Shown here in pieces: positions 53,192-63,013 of a stretch of DNA of 64,000 nt. Below the pieces are notes generated by a model that made no database searches, was not told the DNA's origin, and saw only the letters and a list, made by a program, of their open reading frames with translations. A program made the translations under genes and the position numbers. Within the stretch, counting starts at the first letter, position 1; each line of letters starts with the position of its first letter. Origin of the DNA: Bremerella sp. JC817 (GTDB lineage: Bacteria > Planctomycetota > Planctomycetia > Pirellulales > Pirellulaceae); contig NZ_JBFEFG010000280.1 in NCBI RefSeq assembly GCF_040718835.1, positions 434,001 to 498,000 of the forward strand, given 5' to 3'.

Positions 53192-56100
53192 ATGCCGGTT
53201 TCCGATATCGAAGTCAAAGGGGCCCGCGAACACAATCTGCGTGACGTCACTCTGACGCTGCCTCGCAATAAGCTGATCTGCCTGACAGGCGTGAGTGGAA
53301 GTGGAAAGAGCTCGCTCGCGTTTGACACGATCTATGCGGAAGGGCAGCGACGTTACGTCGAGAGCTTGTCTAGCTATGCGCGCCAATTTATGGGGCAGAT
53401 GCCCAAGCCCGATGTCGACTTCATCGGCGGCTTGACCCCCAGCATCTCGATTTCGCAGAAGACGACCAGCAACAATCCTCGCAGTACGGTCGGTACGATC
53501 ACCGAGATCTACGACTACCTGCGCGTGATCTTCTCGCGAGTCGGCCAGGGCTTCTGTAGCGAGTGCGGTAAGAAGCTGACCGCCCAGACCCGCGAACAGA
53601 TCCTCGAGCGGATTCTCGAGCAGCCGGAAGGTTCCGCCTTCTCGGTCTTGGCTCCGCTGGTCCGTGGCCAGAAAGGCGAGTTCAAAGATCTCTTCATCGA
53701 CCTCCTGAAGCAGGGGTTCGTCCGGGCACGTGTCGATGGCGAAGTGATCCAACTGAATGACGAACTGCAGCTCGATCGCCAGATGCGGCATAACATCGAG
53801 TTGGTGATCGACCGCATCACGATCAAAGAAAACATCCGCGGCCGTCTGGCCGAAGCGGTCGAGCTGGCCTTGAAGATGGGCGAAGGCAGTTTGATCATTG
53901 CCCCGCGCGACGAAGAAGCCGCCGAAGGTGCTGAGGAAGCCCCCAAGCCGAAGCGAGCCAAAAGCAAACGGAGCAAGACGGCCGTTGCCGGCGACATGAT
54001 GTTTTCGGTCGACTATGCGTGCGTCGACTGTGGTATCTCGTACGTTCCCCCCACGCCGCAGTTGTTCAGCTTCAACTCGCCCCAGGGGATGTGCCCGACC
54101 TGCGATGGTTTGGGGAAGGTCTACACGTTCGATCCGGAGTTGCTGGTTCCGGACGTGACGTTGTCGTTCAAGCAGGGTGCCATTGAACTGTTGGGCAAAT
54201 GGAAAGAGCTCGGCCGCTGGAAGCGACACATCTACCAGGGTGTTGCCGACACGATGGAGCGCAAGTACGACCTGGGCAAAGGTGCCTTGCTGGAAACGGC
54301 TTGGCGCGACATGCAGAAAGAGCACCACGACTACCTGCTGTGGGGCACCGGCGACGAGCACATCACGTTCACCTGGCGAGGCGGCAATAGCCCTCAGATG
54401 TACGGCGGCACGTACGGTGGTATCGTTCCGGACCTGATCGAGAAATATCGCAATACGAACTCGAAGCCGCAGCAGCGGCAACTCGAAAAGTACATGGCAA
54501 CGGTCATCTGCCCGCAGTGTCATGGGGATCGCTTGAATCCTCAGGCTCGGAGCGTCAAGATTTCGACGGCCAGCAAAGTCTTCGGCAAAGAGAACTCGAA
54601 GTCGCTGCCAGAGATCTGCCAACTTTCGATTCAGGAAGCATCCGCCTTCTTCGAAGCTCTTCAACTCGATTCCTTATCGGCGAAGATCGCGGAAGAAGCG
54701 ACCAAAGAAATTCGCGGACGCCTCGGCTTCCTGCAGAACGTTGGTCTTGAATACCTGACGCTCGATCGAACGGCCCCGACGCTTAGCGGTGGTGAGTCGC
54801 AGCGTATCCGTCTGGCAGGCCAGATCGGCTGCGGCCTGGTTGGCGTGACGTACATTCTGGACGAACCTTCGATTGGTTTACATCCGCGCGATAACGACCG
54901 TTTGCTGGCAACGCTGAACGATCTTCGCGACCTGGGGAACACGGTGCTGGTGGTCGAGCACGACGAAGACACCATGCGCGTCGCCGACCATATCATCGAC
55001 TTCGGCCCTGGGGCTGGTGTCCGGGGTGGCTATGTGGTCGCCCAAGGTTCCGCCAAGCAGTTGGAAGACGTCGAAGAAAGCGTCACCGGGCGATTCCTCT
55101 CCGGCAAAGAAAAGATCGAGATCCCCGAGTCGCGGCGTTCGATCGGCGAGAAGAAGATCCGCATCATCGGAGCGGCCCAGAACAATCTGAAGAACATCAC
55201 GGCCGAGATCCCGCTGGGTGGCTTCGTCTGTATCACCGGGGCGAGCGGTAGCGGCAAGAGCTCGCTGATCAATGGCATTCTGGTCGAAGCCCTCCGCCGC
55301 GATTTGAACGGCGGCCTCGGCGAACCAGGCGAACACGAACGCATCGAAGGGATCGATCATCTCGACAAGATGATCGCCATCGATCAAAGCCCAATCGGTC
55401 GTACGCCACGCAGTAACCCAGCGACCTATATCAAGGTCTTCGACGAAATCCGCGATCTGTTCGCCCAACTGCCAGAATCTCGCAAGCGAGGCTACAAGCC
55501 TGGCCGCTTCAGTTTCAATGTGGATGGCGGCCGCTGTAGTGCCTGCGAAGGGAACGGGGCCAACAAGCTGGAAATGGACTTCCTGGCCGACATCTGGGTG
55601 ACCTGTCCGGTTTGCGAAGGGCATCGCTTCAATCGCGAAACACTCGAAATCTTGTTCAAGGACAAGTCGATCGCCGACATCCTGGAGATGGATGTCCAAG
55701 ACGCCCTGAAGACCTTCGAGAACGTCCCCAAGATCGCTCAGAAGCTGCAAACGCTGCATGACGTGGGGCTCGATTACATCAAGCTCGGTCAGCCATCGCC
55801 GACTCTTTCCGGTGGTGAAGCCCAGCGTATCAAGCTCGCCAAAGAGCTCTCGAAGCGAAGCACTGGCAAGACGCTGTATCTGTTGGACGAACCAACCACC
55901 GGTTTGCACTTCGCCGATACCAAGATGCTGCTGAAGGTGCTGCACAACTTCGCCGACGCCGGCAACACGGTGCTGGTGGTCGAACACAACCTGGACGTGA
56001 TCAAAACGGCCGACTGGGTTGTCGACCTTGGCCCGGATGGCGGTGTGAACGGGGGGACAATCGTCGCCCAGGGAACACCGGAAGATGTCGCCGCCGTCGA

Positions 56101-59100
56101 GGCTTCGTTCACCGGCCAGGCCCTCAAGCCGCTGCTGAAGGGAGAGACCAGCCGAGCCGTCGCCGAGATCAAACGTGCCGCCAAGCTCTCGCAGCAGACC
56201 GCCAAGGTCCAGGCCAAACGGATCGACGTCCGTGGTGCCAAGATGCACAACCTGAAGGACGTCAGCGTCAGCATCGATCGCGACAAGATGACCGTCTTCT
56301 GCGGGCCGAGCGGTAGCGGTAAAAGCTCGCTGGCGATGGACACCATCTACGCCGAAGGGCAACGCCGCTACGTCGAAAGCTTGAGCGCGTACGCCCGCCA
56401 GTTTGTCGGCCAGATGCAGAAGCCGAAGGTCGATCACATCGAAGGCCTTTCCCCAGCAATCGCGATCGAACAAAAGAACCTCGGCAAGTCGCCACGTTCG
56501 ACCGTCGGTACGGTCACCGAGATTTACGACTACCTGCGTGTCCTGATGAGCCGTCTGGGTGTGCCACATTGCCCCGACTGCGATGTCCCGATCAAGACGC
56601 AAACGTCGACACAGATCACCGACAAGGTTCTGCAGGAAGAAGAGGGGACCAAGCTCTTTTTGCTGGCTCCGCGCACCCTCGATACCGGTCAGCAGTATTC
56701 CGACTTGTGGGAAGAACTGAAAGCGGCCGGCTACCAACGTATTCGTGTCGATGGCGTGGTCCACACGATCGATCGTCCTCCGAAGATCGACCGCCGCCGC
56801 AAACATGATGTCGAAGTCGTCGTCGACCGTATTTCGGTTCGCCAGGACGCTCGTCCGCGTATCGCCGACAGTGTCGAAATCGCGCTCAGCCAATCCGGCG
56901 GCGTGCTGGTGTTGGCCTACGCGGAAGAAGGCGTTCCGGAAGCTCATTGGCGTACCAAGCGTTTGAGTCAGAAGCTTTCGTGCGAGCAGTGCGATCGCAG
57001 CTTCGAGCCTCTTTCGCCACACAACTTCTCGTTCAACAGCTACCTCGGCTGGTGTCCTGACTGCGAAGGTCTGGGAACCCAGACCGGCGCCGACCCGACC
57101 GCACTTTTGAGCGATCCGAAGCGAAGCCTGGCCGAAGGTGCCTTGCGGCTGTGGCCTGATTTGAAATCGCCAATGGCAATGCAGATGCTCGAGGCAATCT
57201 GCCAGAAGAACAAGATCCCGCTCGACGTACCGTTCGAGCAGCTTGGTGCCCGTCAGCGTCGTATCATCCTGCATGGCACCGGCGACACGACGTACGATGT
57301 CTACTCGGACGCAAAGAAAGAGAAGCTCGATTTCCGCTTCCAGTTCAAGGGGCTTTATCCCGCGCTCGAAGATGCGTCGCGTTTGAGCCCGGCGTTCCGT
57401 GGTCAATTGGAATCGCTGGTCGCCGAAGTGGAATGCACGACCTGCGACGGCTCGCGGCTGCGAGACGACGCTTCGTCCGTTCGCTTTCGTAAGAAGTCGA
57501 TGCGCGACATCACGAGCATGCCGCTATCGGAACTGCTCGACTTCGTTCGTTCGGCCAAACTGAAGAAACGTGAACAGAAGATCGCAGGCGAGATCCTTCG
57601 CGAGATCGATGGTCGCGTGCAGTTCCTGCTGGACGTTGGTCTGGAATACCTGACGCTCCGCCGTACGGCTCCGACGTTGTCGGCCGGTGAAGCGCAGCGT
57701 ATTCGCCTGGCCAGCCAGTTGGGTAGCGGCCTTTGCGGTGTGTTGTATGTGCTGGACGAACCGACGATCGGTCTGCATCCTCGCGACAATTTGCGGCTGC
57801 TCAAGGCATTGCATCGCCTGCGCGACCTCGGCAACACGCTGCTGGTGGTCGAACACGATCAGGAAGTGATTGAAGGCTGCGATCGCCTGATCGACTTCGG
57901 TCCTCAGGCAGGCCGCAACGGTGGTATGGTCGTCGCCGAAGGAACCCCGAAGCAGATCGCGAAGAACGCGAATTCGGTCACCGGTCCTTACATCTCCGGC
58001 AAGACCGCCATCTATGCTCCGACCAATCGACGCATGATGTCGATCTCGGATAACACCGATGAAGATGTCATCTCCGACTTCAGCAGTCCTTCGGGCGAAT
58101 GGCTCGAGATCGTCGGTGCGAACCACCGTAACCTGCGCGATGTGAACGTGCAGATTCCGCTGGGTGCCTTCGTGGCGATTGGCGGCCCGAGCGGTAGCGG
58201 TAAGAGCACGCTCGTTCAAGACATCCTTTACAACACGCTCGCACGACGACTGCACCGTGCTTCGACGATCCCAGGCGCGCACGACGCGCTGCGTGGTGTC
58301 GAGAACATCAACAAGGTGATCCGCGTCGACCAGCAGCCAATCGGCAACAGTCCGAGCTCGAACCCGGCGACTTACACCGGCGTGTTCGACTTGATTCGCG
58401 AATTGTTCGCGCAGCTTCCCGACGCCAAAGTGCGTGGCTACACGGCTCGCCGCTTCAGCTTCAATGTCGAAGGGGGCCGCTGCGAAGACTGCCAAGGCAT
58501 GGGCCAAAAGTGTATCGAGATGCACTTCCTGCCCGACGTCTGGGTCACGTGCGAAACGTGCGATGGTCGCCGCTACAACGAAGAGACCTTGGCCGTTAAG
58601 TTCCACGGTCGATCGGTTTCGGAAGTGCTCGAAATGTCGTGCGGCCAGGCCGTGCAGCTCTTCGAGAACATCCCGAAGATCCGCCGTATCTTGCAGACGC
58701 TATGCGATGTGGGCCTCGAATACGTCACCCTCGGCCAATCGGCCGCGACGCTTTCGGGCGGTGAAGCCCAGCGTGTGAAGCTGGCCAGCGAGTTGGCTCG
58801 CCCCGACACCGGACGCACGCTCTATCTGCTGGACGAACCTTCGACCGGTCTGCACTTTGAGGACTTGAAGAAGTTGCTCGACGTGTTTCATCGCCTGGTC
58901 GACATGGGCAACACGGTGATCGTTATCGAACACAATCTCGACATCTTGAAGCAGGCCGACTGGCTGATCGAAATGGGACCGGAAGCTGGCCAGTCTGGCG
59001 GTCAGGTCGTGACGGTCGGCACGCCGGAAGATGTGGTCGCTTACTCTGAATCGTTCCAGAAGGTTGCCAAGAAGCAGAAGAGCGAGGCCTCGACGCTGAC

Positions 59101-60211
59101 CGACGACCGAGGCATGACCTGGCTGCGAAGTCACACCGGCGAAGCCCTCGCTCCGGTTCTGGCATCCGCCCCGCGACAAGAGCGTCCCCTGTACGATCCC
59201 AACGCGACCGATGCGGAACGAGAAGGGGACCTCGATATCGACGACGTCGGTGCCCAGATCCAAATGCCTTGGGAACTGGACGGGCAGAAATGGCACACCA
59301 AAGATCGCGTCGGTCGCGATGGTCAGCCATGCAACTGGGAAGGCAAAGTCCTGGCCGAGGTGGTCGAACGGATTCAATCGACCGATCTGTTCAGCGATCC
59401 GAACTGGAACTCGCGGACGATCGTCGAGATTGCCGCCAAACGCAAGTCAGATGGCTGGTTCTTCCATGCCATCACCGGCGAGACCTGGCTGCTGAAGATG
59501 AAGTTCCGCGTGATGAAGGGGACCTTCAACAAGTACGAACTGCCGCAGGAACTCGACTTGCCGACGCTAAACCAGATGGACGACTTGCCGATCTACAGCA
59601 ACGATCCACGCGTGAAGGTAAAGAACCTGCGTGGCCCGTTCCAAGAGATCGAAGTCCGAGCCCATAGCTGGCACGAGATCAACAAGCCTTCGTTCTGGAA
59701 GTTTATCGACGACGCGATCGTCGGCTTCCAGAAGTACGAAGCGACCGTCGGTCAGGACGTCGAAAGCCATATGCCCTGGAAGAAGTTGGGTGAAAAGTGG
59801 CACTTGTCGCGGAAGGGCTTCCCGCCAGGCAAGTCGGTGGCGTGGGATCAGACCGTGCTTGAAGAAGTGATCGAACTTCTGAAAGACGTTGCTCCGCAGG
59901 GCGAGATTTTGTGGAACAACCAGATGCTTATCAACATGATGATCCCTGGCAAACGTACTGCTTGGGCTGTAGTTTCGACGAAGAAACCCGAACATGTCCG
60001 CTTGGAATTGAAGACCGCCCAAGCGTCCACTACGCAGGGAAGAATTGCCGAATTAGGCCACGAGCCCGACGTTGACCAGGCTCGTGGTGGCGAAGAAGTT
60101 GTCCGGTTGCATTTCCGCAACGAGACCGACCTGAAAAAGGGAGACCTCCGAGCATTTCTGTCGGAACACTACGAGCGAGAAAAATCGTCCGGTCAACAAT
60201 CGCTCCTCTAA
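53192..60211 (+). CDS. uvrA: giant tandem UvrA fusion with duplicated C-terminal domain
   Basis: This 2339-residue protein holds two complete UvrA units in one frame. Unit 1 (about 1-985) has Walker A at 33-40 (GVSGSGKS) and near 682, zinc-type Cys pairs near 122, 280, 782 and 806, ABC signatures LSGGE near 531 and 872, and Walker B near 554 and 896. Unit 2 (about 1010-1955) repeats this: Walker A near 1039 and 1663, Cys pairs CEDCQ and CETCD, signatures near 1495 and 1855, Walker B near 1518 and 1880. Its first signature reads LSAGE instead of LSGGE. After 1990 comes a tail with two similar domains, starting MPWELDGQKWH (about 2025) and MPWKKLGEKWH (about 2193). UvrA finds bulky DNA damage as a dimer with UvrB; a fusion would make that dimer within one chain. 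Confidence 0.93.
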   Translation: MPVSDIEVKGAREHNLRDVTLTLPRNKLICLTGVSGSGKSSLAFDTIYAEGQRRYVESLSSYARQFMGQMPKPDVDFIGGLTPSISISQKTTSNNPRSTVGTITEIYDYLRVIFSRVGQGFCSECGKKLTAQTREQILERILEQPEGSAFSVLAPLVRGQKGEFKDLFIDLLKQGFVRARVDGEVIQLNDELQLDRQMRHNIELVIDRITIKENIRGRLAEAVELALKMGEGSLIIAPRDEEAAEGAEEAPKPKRAKSKRSKTAVAGDMMFSVDYACVDCGISYVPPTPQLFSFNSPQGMCPTCDGLGKVYTFDPELLVPDVTLSFKQGAIELLGKWKELGRWKRHIYQGVADTMERKYDLGKGALLETAWRDMQKEHHDYLLWGTGDEHITFTWRGGNSPQMYGGTYGGIVPDLIEKYRNTNSKPQQRQLEKYMATVICPQCHGDRLNPQARSVKISTASKVFGKENSKSLPEICQLSIQEASAFFEALQLDSLSAKIAEEATKEIRGRLGFLQNVGLEYLTLDRTAPTLSGGESQRIRLAGQIGCGLVGVTYILDEPSIGLHPRDNDRLLATLNDLRDLGNTVLVVEHDEDTMRVADHIIDFGPGAGVRGGYVVAQGSAKQLEDVEESVTGRFLSGKEKIEIPESRRSIGEKKIRIIGAAQNNLKNITAEIPLGGFVCITGASGSGKSSLINGILVEALRRDLNGGLGEPGEHERIEGIDHLDKMIAIDQSPIGRTPRSNPATYIKVFDEIRDLFAQLPESRKRGYKPGRFSFNVDGGRCSACEGNGANKLEMDFLADIWVTCPVCEGHRFNRETLEILFKDKSIADILEMDVQDALKTFENVPKIAQKLQTLHDVGLDYIKLGQPSPTLSGGEAQRIKLAKELSKRSTGKTLYLLDEPTTGLHFADTKMLLKVLHNFADAGNTVLVVEHNLDVIKTADWVVDLGPDGGVNGGTIVAQGTPEDVAAVEASFTGQALKPLLKGETSRAVAEIKRAAKLSQQTAKVQAKRIDVRGAKMHNLKDVSVSIDRDKMTVFCGPSGSGKSSLAMDTIYAEGQRRYVESLSAYARQFVGQMQKPKVDHIEGLSPAIAIEQKNLGKSPRSTVGTVTEIYDYLRVLMSRLGVPHCPDCDVPIKTQTSTQITDKVLQEEEGTKLFLLAPRTLDTGQQYSDLWEELKAAGYQRIRVDGVVHTIDRPPKIDRRRKHDVEVVVDRISVRQDARPRIADSVEIALSQSGGVLVLAYAEEGVPEAHWRTKRLSQKLSCEQCDRSFEPLSPHNFSFNSYLGWCPDCEGLGTQTGADPTALLSDPKRSLAEGALRLWPDLKSPMAMQMLEAICQKNKIPLDVPFEQLGARQRRIILHGTGDTTYDVYSDAKKEKLDFRFQFKGLYPALEDASRLSPAFRGQLESLVAEVECTTCDGSRLRDDASSVRFRKKSMRDITSMPLSELLDFVRSAKLKKREQKIAGEILREIDGRVQFLLDVGLEYLTLRRTAPTLSAGEAQRIRLASQLGSGLCGVLYVLDEPTIGLHPRDNLRLLKALHRLRDLGNTLLVVEHDQEVIEGCDRLIDFGPQAGRNGGMVVAEGTPKQIAKNANSVTGPYISGKTAIYAPTNRRMMSISDNTDEDVISDFSSPSGEWLEIVGANHRNLRDVNVQIPLGAFVAIGGPSGSGKSTLVQDILYNTLARRLHRASTIPGAHDALRGVENINKVIRVDQQPIGNSPSSNPATYTGVFDLIRELFAQLPDAKVRGYTARRFSFNVEGGRCEDCQGMGQKCIEMHFLPDVWVTCETCDGRRYNEETLAVKFHGRSVSEVLEMSCGQAVQLFENIPKIRRILQTLCDVGLEYVTLGQSAATLSGGEAQRVKLASELARPDTGRTLYLLDEPSTGLHFEDLKKLLDVFHRLVDMGNTVIVIEHNLDILKQADWLIEMGPEAGQSGGQVVTVGTPEDVVAYSESFQKVAKKQKSEASTLTDDRGMTWLRSHTGEALAPVLASAPRQERPLYDPNATDAEREGDLDIDDVGAQIQMPWELDGQKWHTKDRVGRDGQPCNWEGKVLAEVVERIQSTDLFSDPNWNSRTIVEIAAKRKSDGWFFHAITGETWLLKMKFRVMKGTFNKYELPQELDLPTLNQMDDLPIYSNDPRVKVKNLRGPFQEIEVRAHSWHEINKPSFWKFIDDAIVGFQKYEATVGQDVESHMPWKKLGEKWHLSRKGFPPGKSVAWDQTVLEEVIELLKDVAPQGEILWNNQMLINMMIPGKRTAWAVVSTKKPEHVRLELKTAQASTTQGRIAELGHEPDVDQARGGEEVVRLHFRNETDLKKGDLRAFLSEHYEREKSSGQQSLL

Positions 60212-60226
60212 TAGCCGTGTAAAGAC

Positions 60227-60259
60227 CGCATGCCTTCCATTGAGCGGAGGCATGCGTTT
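60227..60259 (+). terminator. intrinsic terminator after uvrA
   Basis: A 9-bp stem (60227-60235 with 60248-60256) is followed by TTTG. It lies 15 bases after the uvrA stop. Confidence 0.65.
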
Positions 60260-60542
60260 GCCTTAAAAAGACCAGGCAAAATACGCCTCTCGACCGGCCG
60301 AAATCGCGCGCCAAAACTTTGGCGCTTTTTTGGCTACTCTTTTAATGATGATCCGTCTTTGATCGATCTGCGTAACTCTTTGTGGGGTTTTGTTCTCCGA
60401 CAAATGGGCCCCGGAATTCAGGCGAAAAGTCACGTTTGACGCCATGTGGTTTGCCGTTATTAATGGAATTCTAGGGCGGTCGCTGACCAGACGCTTCTGG
60501 TTCATTTCTCTTTCTTCCCCCCAATCTCTAAGGAGAACGCAA
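60257..60542. other. intergenic region before the CoA-binding protein gene
   Basis: These bases hold no credible gene; an open frame from 60390 is in phase with the next gene but codes for unlikely sequence before its ATG. The promoter of the CoA-binding protein gene should be here. Confidence 0.35.
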
Positions 60543-60926
60543 ATGATTTCGAAGCCAACTGTGGCGATCCTGGGTGCAAGCTCTGAGCGTTCCAAGTACG
60601 GTAACAAATCCGTACGGGCGCACTTGCAGCGCGGGTACGATGTTTACCCCGTCAATCCCAAGGGTGGTCAGATCGAAGGCCTGAAGGTTTACAAGTCTTT
60701 GAGAGACATCCCGGTCGAGCAGTTGGATCGTATCAGCATTTACGTGCCGCCAGCGGTGGGAATGAAGATGGTTTCGGATATCGCCTCGAAGCCAGCCAAG
60801 GAAGTGTTTTTCAATCCTGGCAGCGAAAGCAACGAGCTTCTGCAAGCAGCTCGCGAACGGGGAATCACCCCGATTCAGGCCTGCAGCATCGTCGACGTAG
60901 GCGTCGCGCCGACCGCGCTCGAGTAA
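60543..60926 (+). CDS. CoA-binding domain protein (YccU-type)
   Basis: The ATG at 60543 has AAGGAG 8 bases upstream, which decides the start. The 127-residue protein is a single Rossmann-like CoA-binding domain with TVAILGASSERSKYGNKSVR at the N-terminus, VYPVNPKGGQIEGLKVYKSL in the middle and KEVFFNPGSESNEL later, the pattern of the YccU family. It binds CoA or a similar nucleotide; its cell role is unclear. Monocistronic, with a terminator after it. Confidence 0.9.
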   Translation: MISKPTVAILGASSERSKYGNKSVRAHLQRGYDVYPVNPKGGQIEGLKVYKSLRDIPVEQLDRISIYVPPAVGMKMVSDIASKPAKEVFFNPGSESNELLQAARERGITPIQACSIVDVGVAPTALE

Positions 60927-60957
60927 CGATGCGAAAGCAGAACCGTTCCTGAAGAAG

Positions 60958-60985
60958 TGGCCACGTTGAATCACGTGGCCATTTT
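60958..60985 (+). terminator. intrinsic terminator of the CoA-binding protein gene
   Basis: A perfect 9-bp stem (60958-60966 with 60973-60981) has a 6-base loop and is followed by TTTT (60981-60984). It also separates this gene from the convergent membrane protein gene. Confidence 0.8.
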
Positions 60986-61024
60986 GCATTTCGAAGGGAT
61001 TACTTCTGACGGCAGAGCAGGGGA

Positions 61025-62521
61025 CTACGCAGCCTGCTTCTCTTCGCTACTGGCAGCGGTACCCGAGCCGGACCGTTTCAGCCAGCCTTCGCCAATCACT
61101 CGCAGGGCCACGCGATCTTCCAGATTCGGACGGAAGATCGTCAGCAGCATCAGCGGCATATACCAGGCGATGTAGGTCGTTCCATCGTTGGCATGCCAGA
61201 ACTGGGCGGCCAACATCAAACCAGCCGTGCAGCTTAGCAGCGTGCCAAGATTCTTCTGGGCCGGCCAGATTGCGAAGGCAATCGACACGACACCAAACGC
61301 CGCGAGAACCGGAATTCGGTAGGCATTCGAGTTGAAGTAATAGTTCCAGAAGCCCGTGTAACCTTCGTCACGTGGCAACCACAAACCGAACATCGCCCGG
61401 AACTGGTTGAGGAACATATCGAAGTCGGATGACGTCAATGCGAGCGACAACGTTAGCACCAACAGCGTCGACACCACGCCAATCAGGAAGCGGCCACGAC
61501 CTCGTTCCCAGTAATAGCTGAACCACAGCGGCAGCAGAAACAGCGGGTAATACAACGTTCCGATCGCCAGTCCCATGAAAATCCCAGAGACCAGCGGCGT
61601 GCGATAGAAGAAGATCGCCCACACCAGCAGCGCCGCCGGCATGACGTGATCGATTCGCCCGGTATAGACCGCGGCGTAGGGCAGCAGGAAGTAGAACATC
61701 GCCGCCCCGACACCCATCTTAATGTTGTCGAAGTGACGGTAGCCCACCAGCACGATGCCAGCGATCAGGGCCATATTCGCCAGAATCGCCACCGTTTTGG
61801 TCACGATGATGGTGATTTTCTCGTTCGTTTCCAGATCGGTCGGCTCGCCTTGCTGGGCCAACTGATAGGTCGGAATTCGCGGCACCAGCAGCAGCATGCG
61901 ATAACCTGGTCCGAAGTGACGAAGCGATTCTTCCACTTCCTTCGGGCTACTCTTAGAAGCTTCGCGGACGCCGCGCATATCGGCATCAGAAGGCCGGCCC
62001 ACGATGATGTTGGTCATCAAGAAGATGAACAGCGCGCAGGTGATGAACACCATCCCGCCGATCGTCAGGTTGGGCTCGAGCATCGGTCGCCGGACCATCG
62101 TCGGATCGACAAACAACCGGATCACGATTAGCCCACTGAGACCGAAGAGCCAGATGTAACCTGCTTTCTCCAGGGTCTTTCCGATCTGGAGCAGTTCCTG
62201 GCGAGACGGTTTTTCATCGTCCTCTTCCTCAGGCTCGGCGACGGCCACCGGTCCTACGGCAGGCGGCTCAGCGTCGAGCTTCGGTATCAACGGCGCGGTT
62301 TCCGCGGCGACGGCCGGAATGCTAGTGGCCCGGTTGATGCTTTGCTGACCGAAGTAGGTCATCAGCAGCCCGGGTGCCAGGCCGATAATCAACAGAACGT
62401 CCAGATTGCGAACGCTCCAGACGCGGTTGAATTTGAAGAATAGACCGATCACCAGCAGCGACGACAGGTAAGCCCAAGTCGTCGGGTTAACGCTTTCGTA
62501 TTGAAAGAGAATCTCGCGCAT
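61025..62521 (-). CDS. polytopic membrane protein, possible GT-C glycosyltransferase
   Basis: The start is set at the ATG at 62521 (MREILFQYESVNPTTWAYLS); the frame upstream to 62767 looks non-coding. The 498-residue protein has about ten hydrophobic helices and a cytoplasmic, charged stretch (about residues 85-110, AEPEEEDDEKPSRQELLQIG). The segment GRIDHVMPAALLVWAIFFYR, followed by TPLVSGIFMGLAIGTLYYPL, recalls GT87-type polyprenol-sugar-dependent mannosyltransferases. That similarity is by eye. Known alternatives include unknown polytopic proteins of planctomycetes. It ends with a short charged tail. Confidence 0.7.
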   Translation of the reverse strand: MREILFQYESVNPTTWAYLSSLLVIGLFFKFNRVWSVRNLDVLLIIGLAPGLLMTYFGQQSINRATSIPAVAAETAPLIPKLDAEPPAVGPVAVAEPEEEDDEKPSRQELLQIGKTLEKAGYIWLFGLSGLIVIRLFVDPTMVRRPMLEPNLTIGGMVFITCALFIFLMTNIIVGRPSDADMRGVREASKSSPKEVEESLRHFGPGYRMLLLVPRIPTYQLAQQGEPTDLETNEKITIIVTKTVAILANMALIAGIVLVGYRHFDNIKMGVGAAMFYFLLPYAAVYTGRIDHVMPAALLVWAIFFYRTPLVSGIFMGLAIGTLYYPLFLLPLWFSYYWERGRGRFLIGVVSTLLVLTLSLALTSSDFDMFLNQFRAMFGLWLPRDEGYTGFWNYYFNSNAYRIPVLAAFGVVSIAFAIWPAQKNLGTLLSCTAGLMLAAQFWHANDGTTYIAWYMPLMLLTIFRPNLEDRVALRVIGEGWLKRSGSGTAASSEEKQAA

Positions 62522-63013
62522 TAGGCGATTGGGTGGTGATCGACGTGGGTTAAGGTTCGCGTCGCGAGGCCGAATACGGTAGTCTCGGCCCGAGCTTGAA
62601 TTGGCAGCTACTATTATCAACCAATTCAATGCCCGATTCCAAGCCCAAGCGAGCTCGAGTTTCCCAGGAAAAGCAAGAAGTTTCCGGGAGCCACTGGGCG
62701 TTCGTAACCTCAAGAAGATTACGCATTTCTGGCAAAAACACAAGGACCGAAAGAGTCCGCCAAACACCAGCCCGCCGATTGCCTACCCTCTTCACCCCAA
62801 GACCAGCGATCGACTGCGGACAAGGGACAACTTATCTATGGCACATTAGGGAGAAAGCACGTACGATGTCGGTTAGTTAGGGCATTGACGCCAACGTTAG
62901 GCGATTTTGGGCTTTGGTTACGTCGCTTGCCGATCTTGCCCAAATCGTGACGCAAAGCCAACTTCGGGCCAACCTTTCCTCCCATTTGCCGGACCCCTTA
63001 GAGGACTCAATTC
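62522..63013. other. intergenic region
   Basis: This stretch of about 490 bases lies between divergent genes and should contain both promoters. No ORF with a ribosome binding site, repeat or hairpin was found. Confidence 0.4.

Noticed and set aside
53036..54664. A 542-codon minus-strand frame covering the start of uvrA.
   Set aside because: It overlaps a certain gene, has no start signal and its protein has no recognised motif.
54878..57406. An 842-codon open frame on the minus strand inside the UvrA fusion, and similar long antisense frames over other genes.
   Set aside because: It is an antisense shadow produced by codon bias in a GC-rich gene. The plus frame carries all UvrA motifs, and the minus product shows no recognisable domain or ribosome binding site.
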